Source: Marinobacter sp050379415 (GTDB taxonomy: Bacteria > Pseudomonadota > Gammaproteobacteria > Pseudomonadales > Oleiphilaceae). From it: a stretch of DNA of 64,000 nt. Location of the stretch: the NCBI RefSeq assembly GCF_050379415.1, contig NZ_JBNRLS010000004.1:248001-312000 (forward strand), in the 5' to 3' direction. The notes under the pieces are model-generated. The model saw only the letters and a program-made list of their open reading frames with translations. It made no database searches and was not told the origin of the DNA. Shown piece after piece: positions 50,230 to 59,234 of the stretch (its first letter is position 1; each line of letters starts with the position of its first letter). The position numbers were made by a program, and so were the translations under genes.

Positions 50230-51258
50230 TCACGAAGTCAGTGCCGACTCCTCCAGCAGCGGCCGGAACAGGCGCCGGTATTCGCCAGGCGTAAGACCGG
50301 TGAGGCGCTTGAACAGTCTGCGGAAGAAGGAAACATCCTCGTAGCCTGCGGCCAGGCTCACCTCTTCCACAGACAGATTGCCATGCTCAAGGGCCCTTTT
50401 CGCCTCTTCGATACGCAGGTTCTGCAGGTACCCGATGAGGGAGTTTCCGGTGGCCTCCTTGAACCGGCGTTTCAGCGTTCGCTCCGGAAGCGCCGAAGCC
50501 TCAACCAGCCGGGAAATGGCACCCGGCTCCCGGAAATGCTCCTTGAGCCACTCCTCGCATTTGCGTACGGCAGAGTCTGCGTGATGGGTCCGGCGAACCA
50601 GCCCGGTGAACGGCAACTGGCCCTCGCCATGCCACTTCAGCAGATACACCTTGGCAATACGGAGCGCCTCGCCGATCCCGACATAACGGGCAATGATATG
50701 CAGCGCCAGGTCATGCCAGGAGGTTGTTCCCCCGGCTGTCACCAGTCGGCCACCGGGATGAGCATAGACCAGGTTGCTCTCCGGTCGAAAATGCACCTTC
50801 GGGTAGCGGGTTCGAAACAGGTCCTGGTAACCCCAATGAGATGTCGCCTCGCAGTGATCCAGCAAGCCGCTTTCCGCCAGCAGCACCGAGCCGGAGCAGG
50901 CCGAATAGATGGTCATGCCGGATCGATAACGGTGCTTGATCCAGTCCATCAGGGCCTCATACCGGCCACCGATATCTTCCGCCGGTCCGAGCCAGATTTC
51001 CGGCAGGATCAGAAGCTCACCGCAAGGCTCATCGTCGATGGTACACGCGGGTTCCACCGGAATGCCGTGGCCGCAATGAAAGGGCGCGGATTGTATGGAC
51101 ACAATCCGGACATCGAAGGGTTGATAAGGAATGGCGTCCCCTACAAGGGTCTGCCAGATATTTCCGGTGGCCTTCAACACATCCACCATCCCGTAAAGCG
51201 CTGACCCGGCGGTTTCCGGTAGCGCCAGAATCAGGACTTTCGTCTGTTTCGGCCCCAT
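50230..51258 (-). CDS. GlxA-type AraC-family regulator
   Basis: 342 residues. N-terminal DJ-1/PfpI-like domain (about 8-190) with YSACSGSVLLAESGLLDHCEATSHW, where the Cys of the elbow is retained. C-terminal AraC HTH (about 235-335): SRLVEASALPERTLKRRFKEATGNSLIGYLQNLRIEEAKRALE and VEEVSLAAGYEDVSFFRRLFKRLTGLTPGEYRR. GlxA-type proteins respond to choline, glycine betaine or amino-acid-derived signals. Divergent from OsmC. Confidence 0.93.
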   Translation of the reverse strand: MGPKQTKVLILALPETAGSALYGMVDVLKATGNIWQTLVGDAIPYQPFDVRIVSIQSAPFHCGHGIPVEPACTIDDEPCGELLILPEIWLGPAEDIGGRYEALMDWIKHRYRSGMTIYSACSGSVLLAESGLLDHCEATSHWGYQDLFRTRYPKVHFRPESNLVYAHPGGRLVTAGGTTSWHDLALHIIARYVGIGEALRIAKVYLLKWHGEGQLPFTGLVRRTHHADSAVRKCEEWLKEHFREPGAISRLVEASALPERTLKRRFKEATGNSLIGYLQNLRIEEAKRALEHGNLSVEEVSLAAGYEDVSFFRRLFKRLTGLTPGEYRRLFRPLLEESALTS

Positions 51259-51419
51259 TTTCAGGCCCTCCCGACATTTCGTGGCATGAATGCCCTCTTT
51301 TTGTCAGAAGTCCATCTGATCCCGCAGCCCCCAAACCCTTACTTTATACCCAGGCGCCGGATAAAGCGCCTCCCGGTTTCCCCGGGGATCCCTACGACAA
51401 TGAAACAAGGTGAATGAAC

Positions 51420-51986
51420 ATGAATACCCAGGTACACATCCAAACCCGCAACGGCCTCGATCTGGTACAAATGGGCCAGACTGTTGAAGCCCTGAAGAAC
51501 GATCCCGCTCTGGCACAGTTCGAATTCCGGGCCCGCAACCAGTGGGTGAACGGCGGCGAAAACCGCTCCACCATCCGCGGCTTCTACGGCGCCGGCGCCG
51601 AGGACACATCCCGGACCGAAGACTATGTCTTCACCAACGGCGAGCCGCCCGTCCTGCTTGGCCACAACGAGGGCGCCAACCCGGTGGAATTCCTGCTGCA
51701 CGCACTGGCCGGATGTGTGACCACCACCACGGTCCTGCATGCCGCAGCGCGGGGTATCACCATCCACAAGCTGGCCACCAAACTGTCCGGCAACATCAAC
51801 CTGGAAGGTTTGCTGGCGCTGAATGATGAGGCCACCATCGGCTATGAAAACATCCGCATCGTGATGGATATCGAGGCCGATTGCAGCGATGAGGAACTGG
51901 ATGACCTGCTGAGCTTCGCCAGGGACCATTCCCCGGTCTGCAATACCGTCTGCCGACCGGTGCCCGTTACCCTCGAGCGGGCCTGA
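51420..51986 (+). CDS. OsmC-family peroxiredoxin-like protein
   Basis: 188 residues from the ATG at 51420, chosen because AAGG lies nine bases upstream; an ATG at 51414 is too close. Pattern FYGAGAEDTSRTEDYVFTNGEPPVLLGHNEGANPVEFLLHALAGCVTTTTVLHAAARG with the catalytic Cys of AGCVTT, and the second Cys in HSPVCNTVCRPVPVTLE. The family reduces organic hydroperoxides. Divergent from the GlxA regulator, with a terminator after the stop. Confidence 0.93.
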   Translation: MNTQVHIQTRNGLDLVQMGQTVEALKNDPALAQFEFRARNQWVNGGENRSTIRGFYGAGAEDTSRTEDYVFTNGEPPVLLGHNEGANPVEFLLHALAGCVTTTTVLHAAARGITIHKLATKLSGNINLEGLLALNDEATIGYENIRIVMDIEADCSDEELDDLLSFARDHSPVCNTVCRPVPVTLERA

Positions 51987-51992
51987 CCGACA

Positions 51993-52019
51993 ACTCCGGG
52001 GCGGCCTCCGCCCCGGAGT
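51993..52019 (+). terminator. 12-bp perfect hairpin after osmC-like gene
   Basis: ACTCCGGGGCGG (51993-52004) pairs perfectly with CCGCCCCGGAGT (52008-52019) around CCT, seven bases after the stop. No T-tract follows, so it may be an mRNA-end or pause element rather than an intrinsic terminator. Confidence 0.55.
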
Positions 52020-52117
52020 CCCCAACCGGCTGGTTGATTCGACCTCTGGTATTCGGTGGGTGCCGGGACTTTCAGGTATGATCGGGATTAAGTCGACGCC
52101 CAGCCGCCAGGAGTTGT

Positions 52118-52939
52118 ATGTCATCACCCGTGGTATTTGCCGTTTTTGCGGTCATCCTGATTTCAGTCTCGGTGTTCTACCTGTTTTTCTATCGGACCTG
52201 GCGCCGCAAACGCGAGCTCAGCGAGCCCTTTCCTGAGCAGTGGCGGCCGGTGCTTGAGCAGCAGGTACCCTTCTATCGCCGCTTGCCGGAACCACAAAAA
52301 GAGATCCTGGAACGCTTCGTTCAGCTTTTCCTCTCGGAAAAAGACTTTTACGGCTGCGACGGCTTTGAAGTGGACGAACGTGTTCGGCTGACGATTGCCG
52401 GCCACGCCTGCCTTCTGCTGCTTGGCCGCTCCTTCTCCCACTACGACGATATCCGCAGCATCCTGGTGTACCCGGATGTGTACCGCGTACAGCACGCCTG
52501 GGAACATGGCATGATCGTTCACGAGGGCGAGGAAGTGCGCGCGGGAGAAGCCTCAAGCCACGGCCAGGTGGTGCTGGCCTGGAGCGAATGCGAGCATGCC
52601 GCCAACGATTCCCACAGTCCGCATAACGTGATCCTCCACGAGTTCGCCCACCAGCTGGATTACCTGGACGGCTCCGCCGACGGCGCGCCTCCGCTCAGCG
52701 GCGAGCAGGCCAGACACTGGCAGAAGACCATGACGAAGGCCTATGAGCACCTGCGAAACACCATTGAGCATCACCACAAGCCCTGGCTCGATCCGTATGG
52801 TGCCACCGAACCGGCGGAATTCTTCGCGGTGCTGACCGAAGCGTTCTTCCAACAGCCGGAGCACTTGCGACACGAGCAGCCGAAAGTGTTCAACGCTCTA
52901 AGAGACTACTACCGATTCGACCCGCTGAATCCGGGCTAA
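52118..52939 (+). CDS. mtfA: MtfA-family zinc peptidase
   Basis: 273 residues. N-terminal signal-anchor (VVFAVFAVILISVSVFYLFFY), then EQQVPFYRRLPEPQKEILERFVQLFLSEKDFYGCDGFEVDERVRLTIAGHACLLLLG and the zinc motif NVILHEFAHQLDYLDGSADG (HExxH; His, Glu, His) with further ligand glutamate in EFFAVLTEAFFQQP. This is the M90/MtfA family, an aminopeptidase-like zinc enzyme that in E. coli binds Mlc. Start ATG 52118 preceded by AGGAG. Confidence 0.92.
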   Translation: MSSPVVFAVFAVILISVSVFYLFFYRTWRRKRELSEPFPEQWRPVLEQQVPFYRRLPEPQKEILERFVQLFLSEKDFYGCDGFEVDERVRLTIAGHACLLLLGRSFSHYDDIRSILVYPDVYRVQHAWEHGMIVHEGEEVRAGEASSHGQVVLAWSECEHAANDSHSPHNVILHEFAHQLDYLDGSADGAPPLSGEQARHWQKTMTKAYEHLRNTIEHHHKPWLDPYGATEPAEFFAVLTEAFFQQPEHLRHEQPKVFNALRDYYRFDPLNPG

Positions 52940-53286
52940 TGACTGATCCCGAAGTGTTTCAACACAAGCACCATCACCAGGTAACACAATGCGGTGATGG
53001 CAATTGAAATAATCAGGCTCAGATAGAAATTCATCCCCTTGCCCAGCAACAGGGGCAGAGCAATGAACAGGGCCAGAGAAGGCAGTACCAGCCAGAAGAT
53101 GCTGGACGCCAGGTCACTGATCTTCTGGACATCCCCCGTATCCACATACAGCCAGATCATGGCGAGGACGGAAGTCAGCGGAACTGAAGCGAGAATAGCG
53201 CCAATCACGGAGCTGCGCTTGGCGATTTCCGAGATAAGGACCACCAGGACAGCGGTCACAGCCACTTTAGTGATGTAGTAAACCAA
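52936..53286 (-). CDS. DUF3147-family membrane protein
   Basis: 116 residues, TTG start with GGAG upstream. Four helices: VAVTAVLVVLISEIAKRSS, GAILASVPLTSVLAMIWLYVDTGD, FWLVLPSLALFIALPLLL and SLIISIAITALCYLVMVLVL. This is the DUF3147 pattern. Function unknown. It overlaps the MtfA stop by four bases in convergent orientation and follows a small gene by two bases. Confidence 0.88.
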   Translation of the reverse strand: MVYYITKVAVTAVLVVLISEIAKRSSVIGAILASVPLTSVLAMIWLYVDTGDVQKISDLASSIFWLVLPSLALFIALPLLLGKGMNFYLSLIISIAITALCYLVMVLVLKHFGISH

Positions 53287-53288
53287 CG

Positions 53289-53519
53289 TTATCCGTCTCC
53301 TTTGACACCCAGCCGGTCCAGATAAACGTGGAGTTCCTGCTCACTGATATTCACATACTCCAGTACCCGACCATAAAGCATTACCGTAGGCACATTGCGG
53401 CCGTTCAGCTCCCGCTGGGTTTCATTCAACACATACAGGATGATCCGCTCGGTGCGGGTCAGGCCATCCCGTACATCCGGAATGGTTTCCAGCAGGGTAT
53501 CCAAATCATCCTCTTTCAT
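53289..53519 (-). CDS. Small conserved hypothetical protein
   Basis: 76 residues, ATG start. Entirely helical and charged (MKEDDLDTLLETIPDVRDGLTRTERIILYVLNETQREL). The spacing to the DUF3147 gene (two bases) makes it part of the same operon. I recognise no family; the TRTERIILYVLNETQ segment resembles a winged-helix start. Confidence 0.65.
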   Translation of the reverse strand: MKEDDLDTLLETIPDVRDGLTRTERIILYVLNETQRELNGRNVPTVMLYGRVLEYVNISEQELHVYLDRLGVKGDG

Positions 53520-53562
53520 GGGGCTACCTGAACCTTATCAATATGGCCCATGTTTGCTCGCA

Positions 53563-53895
53563 CTAGTGGGCACTGGATTTCGAAAGCAGACTGATGATGA
53601 GCACTCCCGAAACAATCAGCGTCATCCCGATTACCGCCGGCAGATCCAGCCGCTGGCCAAACGCCAGCCAGCCAATCAGCGCCACCAGTAGAACGCCCAG
53701 ACCGGCCCATACAGCATAGGCAATGCCAACCGGAATTGCCTTGAGTGTGAGCGCCAGAAAGTAGAACGCGATGGCGTAGCCGCCGACCACCAGAACACTG
53801 GGCCCCAGTTTGGTGAACCCGTCACTGGCCTTCAGTGCGGACGTGGCGAGCACCTCGGCGACGATTGCAATACCCAGGAAAATCCAGCTTTTCAT
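53563..53895 (-). CDS. SMR-family multidrug transporter (EmrE-like)
   Basis: 110 residues, four helices. The proton/substrate glutamate Glu14 is in GIAIVAEVLATSALK. Further family marks are GYAIAFYFLALTLKAIPVGIAYAVWAGLGVLLVALIGWLAFGQ and IGMTLIVSGVLIISLL. It exports quaternary cations or guanidinium-type compounds as an antiparallel dimer; SMR subtype cannot be told. Its 3' end faces the small gene at 53519. Confidence 0.92.
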   Translation of the reverse strand: MKSWIFLGIAIVAEVLATSALKASDGFTKLGPSVLVVGGYAIAFYFLALTLKAIPVGIAYAVWAGLGVLLVALIGWLAFGQRLDLPAVIGMTLIVSGVLIISLLSKSSAH

Positions 53896-53987
53896 CAGTC
53901 ACAACCCAATCGCGAAAAAAGCCGAACTCTAGCTGAGACGCTCAGAGTTGCCTACCCCCGTCCGCATAGGGAGATCTGCGGAGGCGC

Positions 53988-54614
53988 TCACATGCGGATC
54001 ACCATGTCCTCATCATCAAAGCGCACTTTCGGTAGCCGGGCATGCTCATCCACCGGACTGCGATGGCCGAGCGCCACGATGGCAGAGGATTCAAGTCCCA
54101 TTTCGTTCAGGCCGAGCACCTAGTCATAAGCCCTATGGTCGAATCCTGTCATGGGACAGCTATCGATCTTCAGAACAGCGGCTGCCGTCAGCAACGTGCC
54201 AAGGGCTATATACGCCTGTTGATGGGCCCACTCGCGCTTCTCCTGATCCGTTCTACTCCCCACCGCTTCCTTCATGTGGCGGGCGTATCCGGCGATGTCC
54301 TCATAAGGAACGCCACGGGCCTTCATGTACCGATCGATGTACCGGTCAACGGTGTGATCCCCGACGTCGGTATGAGCTGCCAGAACCACCAGGTGGGAGC
54401 AATCCACCACCTTCTGCTGGCCGAACGAATACGGCAGCAGAACCTGCTTCACGGACTCCGATTCGATCACAACCAGTTGGTAGGGCTGCAACCCATAGGA
54501 GGAGGCGCTCTTTCGGGTGGCCTCAATTAATTCCTCGACGACCTGGTTATCCAGCTTTTCAGCTGAGAATTCACGGACGGCATAACGCCAGTCCAGGGCT
54601 TCGTGTATATTCAT
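53988..54614 (-). pseudogene. Nitroreductase-family oxidoreductase, interrupted by an in-frame amber codon
   Basis: Frame from ATG 54614 runs 164 codons to TAG (54120-54122) and then continues in the same frame for another 43 codons to a natural stop at 53988: VLGLNEMGLESSAIVALGHRS, then VRFDDEDMVIRM. The two halves together make one standard nitroreductase: WRYAVREFSAEKLDNQ (FMN-binding start), SSYGLQPYQLVVIES, GTLLTAAAVLKIDSCPMTGFDHRAYD, then VLGLNEMGL, the usual next motif. One substitution (CAG or GAG to TAG) explains the break. No frameshift is needed. A truncated 164-residue protein would lack the FMN-contacting C-terminus. Confidence 0.9.
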
Positions 54615-54793
54615 AAACCGCCTCCATCCCGCGATTTCAGGGCCGACATACAGGGAACCCGACGGAGCTCCCGCTCATTGGAGGGGTTAATTTAGATGAG
54701 CAAGTTAATACGATAAATCGATTAAAAAGAAGAATACTGTTTCCTGAACAGAAATAATCGATGGCCACACCGGGCGCAATCCACCAAGCGGGG
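54615..54793. other. AT-rich intergenic region
   Basis: 179 bp between two minus-strand genes, AT-rich (GTTAATTTAGATGAG, ATTAAAAAGAAGAATACTG). Probably the promoter region of the broken nitroreductase gene; no gene seen. Confidence 0.4.
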
Positions 54794-55690
54794 TTATTCC
54801 CAGTAAGGCCTATCGCCAAGGTACTGGTCCAGATGCTCCACCAGCATTCTGACCTTGGTCGACTGCATGCGCCCCGGAGGAAACACGGCGAAGATTGTGT
54901 AACCCTTAGGCGGATAATCCTCAAGAAGAGGAATCAACGCTCCGCTCTCGATATCCTCTTGCACCAGAAATCGCGGCAACAGCCCCACGCCCAGGCCACG
55001 CAGCAGGCTTTGACGGATAGCCAGGCTGCTGTCAGTTCGATAATTACCGCTGACCGTGACCTGCTCGTCACCCAACTCCCAGATTCCGGGCCTGTCGTGG
55101 AGCGTATACCTCAGACAATTATGTCGAGCGAGATCGCCAGGCGATTGGATCTCCGGCGTATTTGCCAGATAGTCAGGTGATGCACACACAATGTTGCGGG
55201 ATTTCCTCAGCGGCTTCGCGCGCAGGCTGGAATCGGAGAGTTCGCTGCGGACCCGAATGGCAATATCAACTCCCTGCTCGACCAGGTCGATGATTCGGTC
55301 ATTGAGCTGAAGATCAATGTCGATGAGTGGATAGCGGTCGAGGAAACTGTCGATGGCACCGGTGATGTGGGTCAGACCGAACGACATGGGCACATTTAGC
55401 CGGATCGTACCCCGGGGCTCCGCCTGAAATCCCCTGGCTTCAAGCTCCGCCTCCTCCAGATCGTCCAGCAAGGTCTGAGCCCGTTTCAGAAATGCCAGAC
55501 CGGCGTCAGTCAGGTTCATTCGTCGCGTGGTCCGGTTAATCAGCCGTGTGCCGAGATCCTGCTCCAGAAATGCAATGTGTTTGCTCACCGTGGCAGCGGT
55601 GACTCCGAAATCATCCGCCGCTCTGGTGAAGCTCCCCAATTCCGCCACACGCCGAAAAATCTTCATAGCGGCAAGTTTGTCCGTGGCCAC
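54794..55690 (-). CDS. LysR-family transcriptional regulator
   Basis: 298 residues, GTG start with AAAGGG upstream. Winged helix: DKLAAMKIFRRVAELGSFTRAADDFGVTAATVSKHIAFLEQDLGTRLINRTTRRM. The effector domain includes GTIRLNVPMSFGLTHI and LLRGLGVGLLPRFLVQEDIESGALIPLLEDYP. Divergent from the EamA transporter, its probable target. Typical of CrgA/DsdC-like LysR regulators. Confidence 0.92.
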   Translation of the reverse strand: MATDKLAAMKIFRRVAELGSFTRAADDFGVTAATVSKHIAFLEQDLGTRLINRTTRRMNLTDAGLAFLKRAQTLLDDLEEAELEARGFQAEPRGTIRLNVPMSFGLTHITGAIDSFLDRYPLIDIDLQLNDRIIDLVEQGVDIAIRVRSELSDSSLRAKPLRKSRNIVCASPDYLANTPEIQSPGDLARHNCLRYTLHDRPGIWELGDEQVTVSGNYRTDSSLAIRQSLLRGLGVGLLPRFLVQEDIESGALIPLLEDYPPKGYTIFAVFPPGRMQSTKVRMLVEHLDQYLGDRPYWE

Positions 55691-55816
55691 AACCCTTTCT
55701 CCAACCGTTTCCGAATTGGAATAAGTATTATTCGATCTCTTCTGATTATCAATTCAATGGAACAGGGCACACTCAGGGCCAGCACTCATTTATTCTCACT
55801 TCGGAGCAAGCGGGTG

Positions 55817-56773
55817 ATGAAAGTTCTGGCTCAACGTCTAACCCCCTTCCCCCAGGCAATTGTCTGGAGCCTCTTGATAACCAACGGCTTCCTTATCGCA
55901 CTGATGCTGGCGCTATCGAAAACCGCCACGACCCAGGGGATGCCCGCCACAACCTACGCCTTCTGGCAGACCCTCATTGCCGGTTCGATTCTTCTGCTGA
56001 GATCGGCTCCGATCAGGCAGATGCTTAACAGGCGACTACTGACCTATTTCCTGATCAGCGGTCTTTCGGGTATCGCAATCCCCAATGTGACCGGGTTCTT
56101 CCTCGTCTCGAAACTCGGAACCGGCTTCACCGGCATCATGTACGCCTTGCCACCAATTTTTACCTTCCTGATGGCAACCTCGATGGGCCTGGAACAACGC
56201 AGTTGGCGCAAGCTGACCGGTTTGTTGATCGCGGTAATGGCGTGCGCCTGGATCATCCTACAGCGCCACTCCGAACTGAGTGATTCAAGCCCGATCTGGT
56301 TTCTATCAGGGCTGCTAATACCTGCAGCTTTATCCGTCGGCAATATCTATCGCTCAGTGGCTTGGCCCGGGCACACGAGCCCAATGACGTTGGCGGCAGG
56401 AACTCTGCTCGCCTGCGCAGTCTCGCTCGCCCTGTTTGCCAGCCTGACCAGCACCCCATTGGTCTCGGTCGATTTCGGTCCAGGCCTTGTGAAAGTGGTT
56501 GTCCTCCAGGGTGTACTCACCGCACTGGCCTACCTCTGTTCCTTCGAGATCCAGAAACGCGCGACACCCGTGTTTTTCAGCCAGCTCGGCGCGGTAGCAG
56601 CGGTGTTCGGTTTGCTCATTGGTGTGGTCTGGTTCCGGGAACAGTATTCACTGACGATCTGGCTGGGCGTTATTGCCGTGATTACAGGGCTTCGGCTGAG
56701 CAATCGTGCGAGCTCCGAAAAACAGTCTACAAATCAAACGCCCACAGGGGTTCAGAGCCAACGCCGCACCTGA
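55817..56773 (+). CDS. EamA-family transporter
   Basis: 318 residues from ATG 55817 (MKVLAQRLTPFPQAIVW), GGAG 11 bases upstream; GTG 55814 and ATG 55757 are alternatives. Ten hydrophobic helices in two EamA repeats (GFLIALMLALSKTATTQGMPATTYAFWQTLIAGSILLLRS and VVLQGVLTALAYLCSFEIQKRATPVFFSQLGAVAAVFGLLIGVVWFREQ). Exports or imports metabolites; substrate unknown. 3' end overlaps the convergent ICMT gene by 22 bp. Confidence 0.9.
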   Translation: MKVLAQRLTPFPQAIVWSLLITNGFLIALMLALSKTATTQGMPATTYAFWQTLIAGSILLLRSAPIRQMLNRRLLTYFLISGLSGIAIPNVTGFFLVSKLGTGFTGIMYALPPIFTFLMATSMGLEQRSWRKLTGLLIAVMACAWIILQRHSELSDSSPIWFLSGLLIPAALSVGNIYRSVAWPGHTSPMTLAAGTLLACAVSLALFASLTSTPLVSVDFGPGLVKVVVLQGVLTALAYLCSFEIQKRATPVFFSQLGAVAAVFGLLIGVVWFREQYSLTIWLGVIAVITGLRLSNRASSEKQSTNQTPTGVQSQRRT

Positions 56774-57213
56774 GATGCATAAAGATCGTAGGCCTCTCCG
56801 AACAAGGACCGCATATGCCGTTCTTCCGGCAGGATCTGGAACCGGTTCATGTAGACGATAAACAGTGGCAACAATAAAGCGGCGAATACGCTGCCCAGGA
56901 ACAGCCCCCAGGCGACAAGCATCAGCAGGAATCCCAGGTACATCGGGTTTCTCGTGTAACGGTACACACCCTTTACCACCAGAGCGTCCGCCTCATGCGG
57001 GGTGCGCGGGTCCACCGTGGTGCCCGCAGACCTGAACTCAAGAACGCCCAGCAAAGCAATGCACGCACCGATTGCCAAAACCGCTGCGGACAGCCAGAGC
57101 TTGCCGGGAATAGTGAGGTAACCGGCCGGCAGAAGGCGAGAGACTGCCCACATGGCCCCTCCGAAGAAAATAACCAGCAGCAGGGGTGGGATCTTGAGTT
57201 CAAGTGCGTTCAT
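56752..57213 (-). CDS. Isoprenylcysteine carboxyl methyltransferase-family protein
   Basis: 153 residues from the ATG at 57213 (MNALELKIPPLLLVIF); AAGGACGG upstream. Four helices and the family core GVYRYTRNPMYLGFLLMLVAWGLFLGSVFAALLLPLFIVYMNRFQILPEERHMRSLFGEAYDLYASQVRRWL with the conserved RNPMY and EE motifs that bind S-adenosylmethionine. Bacterial members (often named PEMT/ICMT) methylate unknown substrates. Confidence 0.9.
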   Translation of the reverse strand: MNALELKIPPLLLVIFFGGAMWAVSRLLPAGYLTIPGKLWLSAAVLAIGACIALLGVLEFRSAGTTVDPRTPHEADALVVKGVYRYTRNPMYLGFLLMLVAWGLFLGSVFAALLLPLFIVYMNRFQILPEERHMRSLFGEAYDLYASQVRRWL

Positions 57214-57404
57214 GATCGATTGTCGTCCGTCTTTCCTTTGACCTGTTCGCCGGCGCCATTGTTTACTGACCGCAAACATAAACTGATCGCCGGGATTGAG
57301 CGAGCGGCCCGCCCGAATCCGAATGGTAATCGAAAAATATGAGCACACACGAACAATATATGTCTGATTTCATGCGCGTGTTTTCGGAACTGGACCGCTG
57401 GCCT

Positions 57405-57980
57405 TTATCGGGGCGACGCTTCAAGGATACGAAGTGTTTTTTCGTCGACACCCAACTGTTCCATTGCATCAGTCAAGCCTTTCTGCTCCAGCCATTCCGT
57501 CTGCATACGAAGTGCCCTGGCTTCCATGACCGCCTTTGAGGCCCGGTTGCTGCTGGGCACATTCTGAACCTGGAAATGATGTACCAGCTCATGCAGGAGA
57601 TAACTGATATCAAGAAGACTGTCGGAATCGAAATCGGTATTCAGATAGACAACCACCGAACGGGCATCGTAGGCGCCCCGAATGCTGGGTAGAAGATCAT
57701 GGGAAAATCCGGGAAAGCACAGTTCTTCCAGTCCTGCCTGGCTTTTGAACTGAATGTCCGGAAGCTCCGTTTCCGAATAACCGGTCCGTTCGATGATCCA
57801 GCCGCTCAGCGTATCGGCCAATGCCCGTAATTCAGCCTGACGACTATCTGGGGTTTGGGCGCTGACAGCATGGACCGGGAAGGAAACCACAAGCAACCAC
57901 AGCAAAAACAGGCGCCAGACGAGTGCCATTCTCCTGGTCAAAAGAGAGCGCCCGGACGATCCAGGCCTGCCCCGTAACAT
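57405..57980 (-). CDS. DUF6647-like exported protein with HEXXH motif
   Basis: 191 residues from ATG 57980 (GGGG upstream); MALVW at 57929 is an alternative closer to the signal peptide (LVWRLFLLWLLVVSFPVHAVSA). The mature part has YLNTDFDSDSLLDISYLLHELVHHFQVQNVPSS, a HELVHH zinc-metallopeptidase signature, and EARALRMQTEWLEQKGL. Probably an exported zinc peptidase-fold protein of unknown function. Family name given from its general pattern. Confidence 0.7.
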   Translation of the reverse strand: MLRGRPGSSGRSLLTRRMALVWRLFLLWLLVVSFPVHAVSAQTPDSRQAELRALADTLSGWIIERTGYSETELPDIQFKSQAGLEELCFPGFSHDLLPSIRGAYDARSVVVYLNTDFDSDSLLDISYLLHELVHHFQVQNVPSSNRASKAVMEARALRMQTEWLEQKGLTDAMEQLGVDEKTLRILEASPR

Positions 57981-58093
57981 GACAATCCCCTTTTCACGAG
58001 AGAGCTTCGTGAATGGTGGTCTGTCCTGAAAGGCTAGCACGAGATTGCGGTGGGGGGTGCTATTGACGCTGATAACGACCGAACAGCAAGAAT

Positions 58094-59152
58094 CTAGCCC
58101 TGCAAACGACAAAGTCGATCATGAAACGGTCCATCCCCCATCAAATCAAGGCTGCGGGCAATACGTTGCCGATCGGCGTTTCGGGGCAAATGCTCAAGTG
58201 CCTCAAAAACCCGCTCGACCTGATCGTCGCTGACTTGCCCTGTTAACGGATGCCCAAGGCCCATCATGAACTTGGCACGCTGAAGGTCCGCAAAGTGCCC
58301 GGGATCGTCCTGCATTGAGCGAAAAATCGCATCGGTCGAATCCTGGGCCGCCGCTACCTCGTCCCAGTTCTCGTCGGCGGCCGCATCCAGGATATGCAAA
58401 TATTGGTAAACCGCCAACGACATCAGCCCCGATGTGATCCCGGAACGTTGCCGGCCTTCACCATCAAAACGCCGACCATCCCTCAAGGCACGGCTCAGGT
58501 GGGGATCCCAGCCCTGAACAATCTTCAGGCGACTCAGCGCCGGGTGCGCCAGGAATCGTGCGGTGCTCGCCTCGTAATCAGTCTCGGTCACTTTCACGGC
58601 GACGATGTGTTGCCCGCCATCGCAACCAAGCAGTTGCGCTGCGGATCCGGCACTGAGCGGCAGGCCACTGACATCAGAAATCGAATACAGCCCGATGGCC
58701 AGCCCCCGATCTGCTGCCGCTGCTATGATCGGCGCCAGGCTGTCACTCACCTGCTCATCGCTGGCCTGCCTGGACAGGTCGGTTCCCGGGCGTACAAAAG
58801 CCACCGGATACTGAAGGTCGGCCAGCAGGTCTAATAGCCGCTTATTGGCATCGATCCCGTCCTCGGGCCTCAGCAGGCCCATGAGCAGCATATCGCGGGT
58901 GCTCGCCTCCGCCGCGCAACGAAACCAGGCGGCCAACTCATGCACGGTGCGCAGGTGCCCCTGGCCGGTGGATGATGCGATGAGTGCAGCGGGAGCCCCG
59001 GCGGCGGCAAGGCGTTCGAGAAATGCCTGTGTCCGGACCTCATCCAGTTGCCTCCGTGGCAGTTCGCCACGACTGGGATCGAAGCAGGCCACAGTCGCCT
59101 GCGGGTAACAACCGATAGGATCGTTAATCAGTTCGGCGCTACTCAGTGCCAT
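58094..59152 (-). CDS. DapA/NAL-family aldolase-like protein
   Basis: 352 residues from the ATG at 59152 (MALSSAELINDPIGCYPQA), GGAGG three bases upstream. TIM-barrel aldolase pattern: AALIASSTGQGHLRTVHELAAWFR resembles the phosphate-like/substrate-binding loop (GSTGE in DapA), GLAIGLYSISDVSG the middle strand, IVAVKVTETDYE the Schiff-base lysine strand (Lys in VAVKVT), and a helical C-terminus. Substrate probably a 2-oxo acid or its aldol. It is divergent from the TIM-barrel-like gene and oriented toward no other partner in its own operon. Confidence 0.85.
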   Translation of the reverse strand: MALSSAELINDPIGCYPQATVACFDPSRGELPRRQLDEVRTQAFLERLAAAGAPAALIASSTGQGHLRTVHELAAWFRCAAEASTRDMLLMGLLRPEDGIDANKRLLDLLADLQYPVAFVRPGTDLSRQASDEQVSDSLAPIIAAAADRGLAIGLYSISDVSGLPLSAGSAAQLLGCDGGQHIVAVKVTETDYEASTARFLAHPALSRLKIVQGWDPHLSRALRDGRRFDGEGRQRSGITSGLMSLAVYQYLHILDAAADENWDEVAAAQDSTDAIFRSMQDDPGHFADLQRAKFMMGLGHPLTGQVSDDQVERVFEALEHLPRNADRQRIARSLDLMGDGPFHDRLCRLQG

Positions 59153-59234
59153 GGGAACCTCCGTTTTCCACCTTTTCCAGTGTGGTGTGCTAATAGTGAA
59201 GGATAGCCCATACAACTGAGGACAAGAGGCAGTG
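59153..59234. promoter_or_regulatory. Divergent promoter region, aldolase and barrel genes
   Basis: 82-bp gap between divergent starts. AGAGGC lies five bases before the plus-strand start. It must carry both promoters; no clear operator palindrome seen. Confidence 0.4.

Noticed and set aside
54120..54122. Amber codon as pyrrolysine insertion
   Set aside because: No pyl genes or suppression context seen, and nitroreductases have no special residue at this point; a nonsense mutation is simpler.
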